In this document: positions 59,562 to 64,000 of the stretch, piece after piece | How positions within the stretch are numbered: the first letter of the stretch is position 1 | Layout: the number at the start of each line of letters is the position of its first letter | Assembly (NCBI RefSeq): GCF_018294505.1 | Contig: NC_057807.1 | Location: 172,647,498 to 172,711,497, forward strand | DNA length: 64,000 nt | Reading direction: 5' to 3' | DNA from: Triticum aestivum | Lineage: Eukaryota > Streptophyta > Magnoliopsida > Poales > Poaceae | The notes under the pieces: generated by a model | Databases searched by the model: none | What the model saw: only the letters and a program-made list of their open reading frames with translations | What the model was told of the DNA's origin: nothing | Position numbers and translations under genes: made by a program

Positions 59562-62500
59562 CTGACTGCCTGTAGGATTACCAAGCCAAACTGGTCGAAG
59601 TTGAGTCTAGAAATTCTTTAGTTATATAAGGGAATTGATTGTGGGATGGAACGTAAGGCTCTTTTTACTCCTTATACCTTATGCCCTTCTGATCTGAGTC
59701 ATCTTATCTTTCCTACGGGGTTAAGGAATTAGGTTTTCTCTTCTTTCTATCAGGATCACGTGTTACTAATCCGTAGACTTATAGGATTGATGGATTTAAG
59801 CCTTTGTTCAGTTCCTACTACTTCCGTATGTTAACTGTTGATATCAAAAACCTTGATATTGTGCTTCTGAGTGGCTATGCCACCATTTTGTAGGATGTCT
59901 TAAATCCTTTGGAGCATTTACAGCCGTTATGCTATCCGAGTCATCCCAGGTTTCTAAATAGTCTAAAGCATTTGCAAAATCCCTTCCTCCTGTTCCGATG
60001 TCCTTTGGGCCAGATTAACCACACTAATCAGTGAGTTGAGGTACTTTGTTGCCTTAACATATATGTCGGAGTTTTTATTATGACCCTAGGTGTCTAGAGT
60101 ATCACCTAGTAAGCTAGGCATGATTTGTGTTCCCAGTGTGATGATTCTGGCCTTTACTCTCGAAAGCATCCCGTGATGCCACTTAGTAGTAGGTATTCTA
60201 CTCCTTGGGTTTTGAACCCGAGATCCACCCTACTCACCTCATGTTGATAGTGTTTGCTCGTTCCTTTAGGTTATTAGTAACCTTTGCATCAGTCCTCGAT
60301 GTTCGTGGTATTTCCTTCTTCCAAATACCATGAACCATTCTTGGCAGGAGTTCTTTTGAACCAAAAGATCACAACCAGAGTGCTCTTGATGAGTTCTCCA
60401 TTCTATATTGTGAATCTGCCTGTCCAGCATGGGTTATCCGGAAGAAATATGTTGAACTTGTTCGACATACTACCCTATGCATCCACAACTCATAAAGATA
60501 TATGTTCCTTTGAGTTGTCCCTCTGTAGTTGTATTCCGATCCTTGTCTATCACTTGATAGCCAAGTTTATGTCGTGCATTCGTGTTATCGATGCCTATTA
60601 TTCTTGTGGTCCATCGAGCCATTCTATTCCGGAATGACTAGGATAAACAAATTCCAGTACCTCATCCATATCCAGGATTGGGTCAAAATAGTTGTGCTCC
60701 GCAGATCAAAATGCCAACCCAGCTTTTGATTCTATTCTACCCGGAAGTATTACCGTCTTTATGTCAGGATTTTCATGAGAATTGCACCGGCTCTTGTGAA
60801 TTCTTGACGTAGTGATACTTCTGGCCATCATTACTCATTCCTCAGTTCCGTGTTGTCGCAACCAGAATGCCGACAAGTGAATCGTGGTGTGTGAAATCAA
60901 TACTCCTAGCAACTCCGTTGCTTGGTAGTTAAATGGACAATAACCTCATCCTTAGCGAGTTGATTATTGAATCATCACCCTAAGGTTGATCGTGCTACCT
61001 AGTCCACTTTCCTGGTGCACTCCTCGATCGATGAGTTAGGATTTTGTTAAGTCCTCGCTCATTTGATCATATCGTCTTGCCCTGAAAAGCAAGATTGTTC
61101 TTGAGCTTAGTAACATATCGTTGGTTCGTGATTTTCCGAATATCTTCTCGGAAGTATCACCAGGTCGTCACCTGACTATTATGTTGAGCTCGTGATCAAG
61201 TTGGTTTCTTGTAAACCACCCCTTCTCCAAGAATCTGTGTGGGATACCCCTGAGCTAGTTGGTCAAGCTAAACAACAACTTGGAGAGTTGTAAGATAAAA
61301 GCTTACCTGACTTAGTTCATTTCAAAGGGATATCCTTTGTATGTGTGTATTGAAGAAAGTTGATATTTTCATCGACTGACCTCATGATCAGTTGTTGGAC
61401 CTATTGTCTTACCCCATCTTTGATTCGAGTATGGGCTGTCCTCAAATCAAATCAGAACCAACGATGTTCGTAATGTTGTCTTACTCGTGGTTGATCCCTC
61501 GAGCATACACCATTACATCTTTTGGTCTGACCAATGCTATCACCGTGTTCACATAATGGTGGGAGTCCAGTGATATGGAAATTACGATGAGTTGTGGTTG
61601 AGCCCATCAGCAGCATTTTGTCTCCTCCATGATACATGTTGAACATTGAGCTAGTGTTGGAAACTTTGTAAACATTGCCTTCGTGTTCCGTTCATGAAGC
61701 TTATGCTTGGATGGAAGAAGTGACTTCCTCGAATTCATGTGCATTTGGTGCAAGTTGCCGTCGTGAGTTCGAGAAAGATTGGTTTTGTTTCCTCTGGTAC
61801 CATCCCAAGTCAGTTATGCATGTGCGAATGTATTCTATGGTTTGTAGATTAATTACCTCCACTCCATATGGATTCCTTAGCACACCAAGCCACTGACTGA
61901 TTTGTTCAGGAAAAGGAGTTAAGTGCTAATCCATGGTAATGCACAAGATTTCGATATCCCCGATGATGGTTCCCAACCTGAACTCAGTAGTGTTTTATTA
62001 TAAGACTACTACGTGGTCATGCTTGTCTGGGATAGCGTGTTCACATGTATGTAGCAGAACCAGCTCATGTTTTGGAGCTTGCTACCGTAGTTCATTTCCC
62101 AAGAATCTCGCAACGTTATCTCATTGATTTGTGCTGCAAACTGTCATTTTTCCTTCTAGACTTGATGAGTCTAGAATATCCTGACACCAACCAGATCTGA
62201 ATCTCAGGCTGATATGATGGTTGGAACGTCTCCCAAGAACTACAATATTGGTCTCTCTGTAACCTGGTAAAATGGACGTCGCGGCCAACACACCCAACCG
62301 GAAGACCTATTATTGTAGTATCTTGTTTGAGGAAGTTCACCACCTCCCCATAAGGATCTCGTAGAACTTATTCCAGTAGTTGTTCCTTATGGATTGTTGT
62401 GCTCCCGAAGTCTGACCTTTTACTTGATTTTCTAGATATGAAACCATATCTATGAATGGGTTACGCTAGCACATCAAGGAGAACATTAGAAACGGAGTTC

Positions 62501-63408
62501 TAAATGTCTCTCGGTCGATCATCCAGGTTTTGTTCCTTGGCATCGCTAAGGTGAAATCTGAGAAGGTTATCCTCCTTTGCATCTGCATCGTCCATCGCTG
62601 TTCATCATGGTAGTACATTGTGTTACCAGGATCCTTGACACGGATATTGGTAAAACCTTGATGAACATGGAAATGCTCAAGTTCTTGAGAGCACGCATAA
62701 GCGCTAGGTGTTATCATCAGCACTAACTGGGATTGCTCTCAATTTCCTTGGTTATGCTATAACTTTTCAAACAGTGGACTCGCTCTCTACTGTTGAGCTT
62801 CTCCCCAGTTACTAAAATCATCCCTTGTGTTGTTTTCAACAAGGTAATCCACATCATCCATTCTAATCTGGGTATGACATTCTACCGAACCCCTCCAAAT
62901 GGTCGCTCGAGAATTGCCTTAGGCTGGTATAAAGAGTTTCAATGATCTCTGAATCAAAGGTAATTCTTTTGCCACTTAAGGGGATATTTCTACGAGTCAC
63001 CTTCCCTAAGGTGCATCGTTATGGTATCATGGCAACTCAATTCCTCGCTACATCGACAACCGTTCACCACCTTCTTAGGTGTGGAATATTGCCTACCTAG
63101 TGAACCTTTGTCATGTGTTTCACTCCATCCCTCTGGACGAATGCTTTGTGTCTCAGCTCGAGAGATGTTTCAGTGTCCCACTCCGTGAGTTGATCATGAG
63201 TTGTTCGACATTCGATAAGATCGATCCCTCTAGAGTTTTCCTTTCCCTTTCATTGTCATGTTAGCTGGAGTTCTCGGGGCAAGACATCAAGACAATGATG
63301 GTGATCGAGTCAACGTTCTTTGAAGTGCCACCTGGATCGTGAAGATTATGTTAGTTTGCGATCCCCCTTCATCTTACCCTATGCTTGAATCTCGGGACGA
63401 GATTCTTA
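59562..63408 (+). pseudogene. strongly degenerate gypsy gag-pol region
   Basis: No frame is open for more than about 120 codons. Recognisable traces: 61120-61180 resembles the DFPxxFxEVxPG junction before reverse transcriptase, and 61386-61560 resembles the catalytic core region including the SFGLTNA block. Their order matches chromovirus-type pol (reverse transcriptase first, integrase later). Integrase and chromodomain were not recognised. Gag was not recognised in 59562-61000. Confidence 0.6.
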
Positions 63409-63424
63409 TTTAGTAGGGGTGAGC
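63409..63424 (+). other. polypurine-tract region
   Basis: TTTAGTAGGGGTGAGC directly before the 3-prime LTR. It follows CTCGGGACGAGATTC, a conserved tail of this element type. Confidence 0.7.
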
Positions 63425-64000
63425 TGTCACATCCCTAGTTCTGGTATGCACTAGGCTAGCCCTTCCATGTGAGCATCATGTTTAAATTCAAATGAAACTT
63501 GAATTGAGGAATTTTCAAAAGCCTCAGAAAACCTCTAAAAATAACCAACAATTAAATCTCATCAAATGAGTCCAGAAAATGATCCTGTTATTCTGTGAAA
63601 ATATTGGCGTGAGGTAAAATTCAAACCAATATTTTTAGAGTCACAGAAATAATTTATTTTGGGTCTTTGATTTAAATCAATAATATATTTGGGTTGGAAT
63701 TATTTCTGCTATATAAGAAATAATGTTCAAATATTTTGTAAGTTTGCATGTGACCTTGGACTAGCTCTCTGAGCTCACATAAAAATTTACAGAAATATTT
63801 AAAATGGATTAGTTTCCAAACTAAACCGAAACAAAATAACAGAAATAGAAAAACTAAAATAAAAGAGAGAGAGAGAACTTACCTGGCGCTCACCTGGCAG
63901 CCCAGCTGACCCAGCACTGTAACTGAGGCCCAGCCCACCAGGGCGAAGCGGTCACCTTCAACCTCTGCTAGTAGGCAGAGGCGTGTCACCGCGCGTGCAA
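63425..64000 (+). mobile_element. 3-prime LTR, first 576 bp
   Basis: Starts TGTCACATCCCTAGTTC and aligns base for base with 55452 onward. The remainder lies beyond the window. Confidence 0.95.

Larger units (their letters stand above)
55452..64000 (+). mobile_element. long-LTR gypsy element, runs off window end
   Basis: The 5-prime LTR is 55452-59545 (TGTCACATCCCTAGTTC ... GGGTGCTGACA, 4094 bp). Primer site is at 59550, degenerate pol in the internal region, polypurine tract at 63409, and the 3-prime LTR starts at 63425. It is inserted in the Athila-type element, with candidate duplication cagaa (55447-55451). The first 576 bp of the two LTRs differ at about 20 positions by eye. Confidence 0.92.

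Noticed and set aside
60284..60637. 117-codon plus-strand frame in the long-LTR element
   Set aside because: Could be a gag or pol scrap, but no motif is recognisable and neighbouring frames are broken, so it is covered by the degenerate internal-region entry.

Overview
The window is a gene-poor, repeat-dense plant chromosome segment. The families point to a grass of the wheat/barley tribe (Triticeae): an Athila-type LTR that starts TGATACGTCTCC with a tRNA-Asp primer site, very long TGTCAC...TGACA LTRs followed by a TGGTATCAGAGC primer site, CACTA transposons, and Stowaway MITEs with CTCCCTCC ends and TA target duplications. I see no intact single-copy host gene, rRNA, tRNA or CRISPR array. 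Almost every base that can be explained is transposon or broken gene.

Layout. 1-801 is the start of an Athila-type LTR on the minus strand. 802-6465 and 32331-33875 are old flanking sequence with two broken B3-domain genes and a coiled-coil ORF, all on the minus strand. A CACTA-bounded unit of about 25.9 kb (6466-32330) splits this segment. It has a perfect 3-bp target duplication (atg), and the coiled-coil ORF resumes in frame on its far side. Its left arm is subterminal repeats. Its middle (about 11.7-22.6 kb) is a decayed tandem array of minus-strand promoter/first-exon copies and a recurring short exon, punctured by MITEs and a LINE tail. Its right arm carries a multi-exon plus-strand TNPA-like gene and nine 28-bp tandem repeats.

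33876-38791 holds two solo LTRs inserted side by side with overlapping target duplications. 38792-44481 holds two diverged copies of one older segment, each serving as the empty-site reference for insertions in the other, plus a short CACTA (41564-43026), a cluster of palindromic units and about 190-bp purine-rich tandem repeats. 44482-47764 is a CACTA-like element carrying a three-exon gene with two B3 domains and one frameshift, plus an assembly gap. 47798-64000 is a three-level nest: a minus-strand long LTR, an Athila-type element inserted in it at 51331, and a long-LTR gypsy element inserted in that at 55452.

How the parts relate. B3-type DNA-binding domains occur three times: two host-side relics and one copy inside a CACTA. 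One 5-prime flanking module occurs five times, always in the same orientation, both inside and outside the 25.9-kb unit. Local capture and amplification of gene fragments by CACTA ends is the main theme. Family names are given only at superfamily level because no database could be searched.
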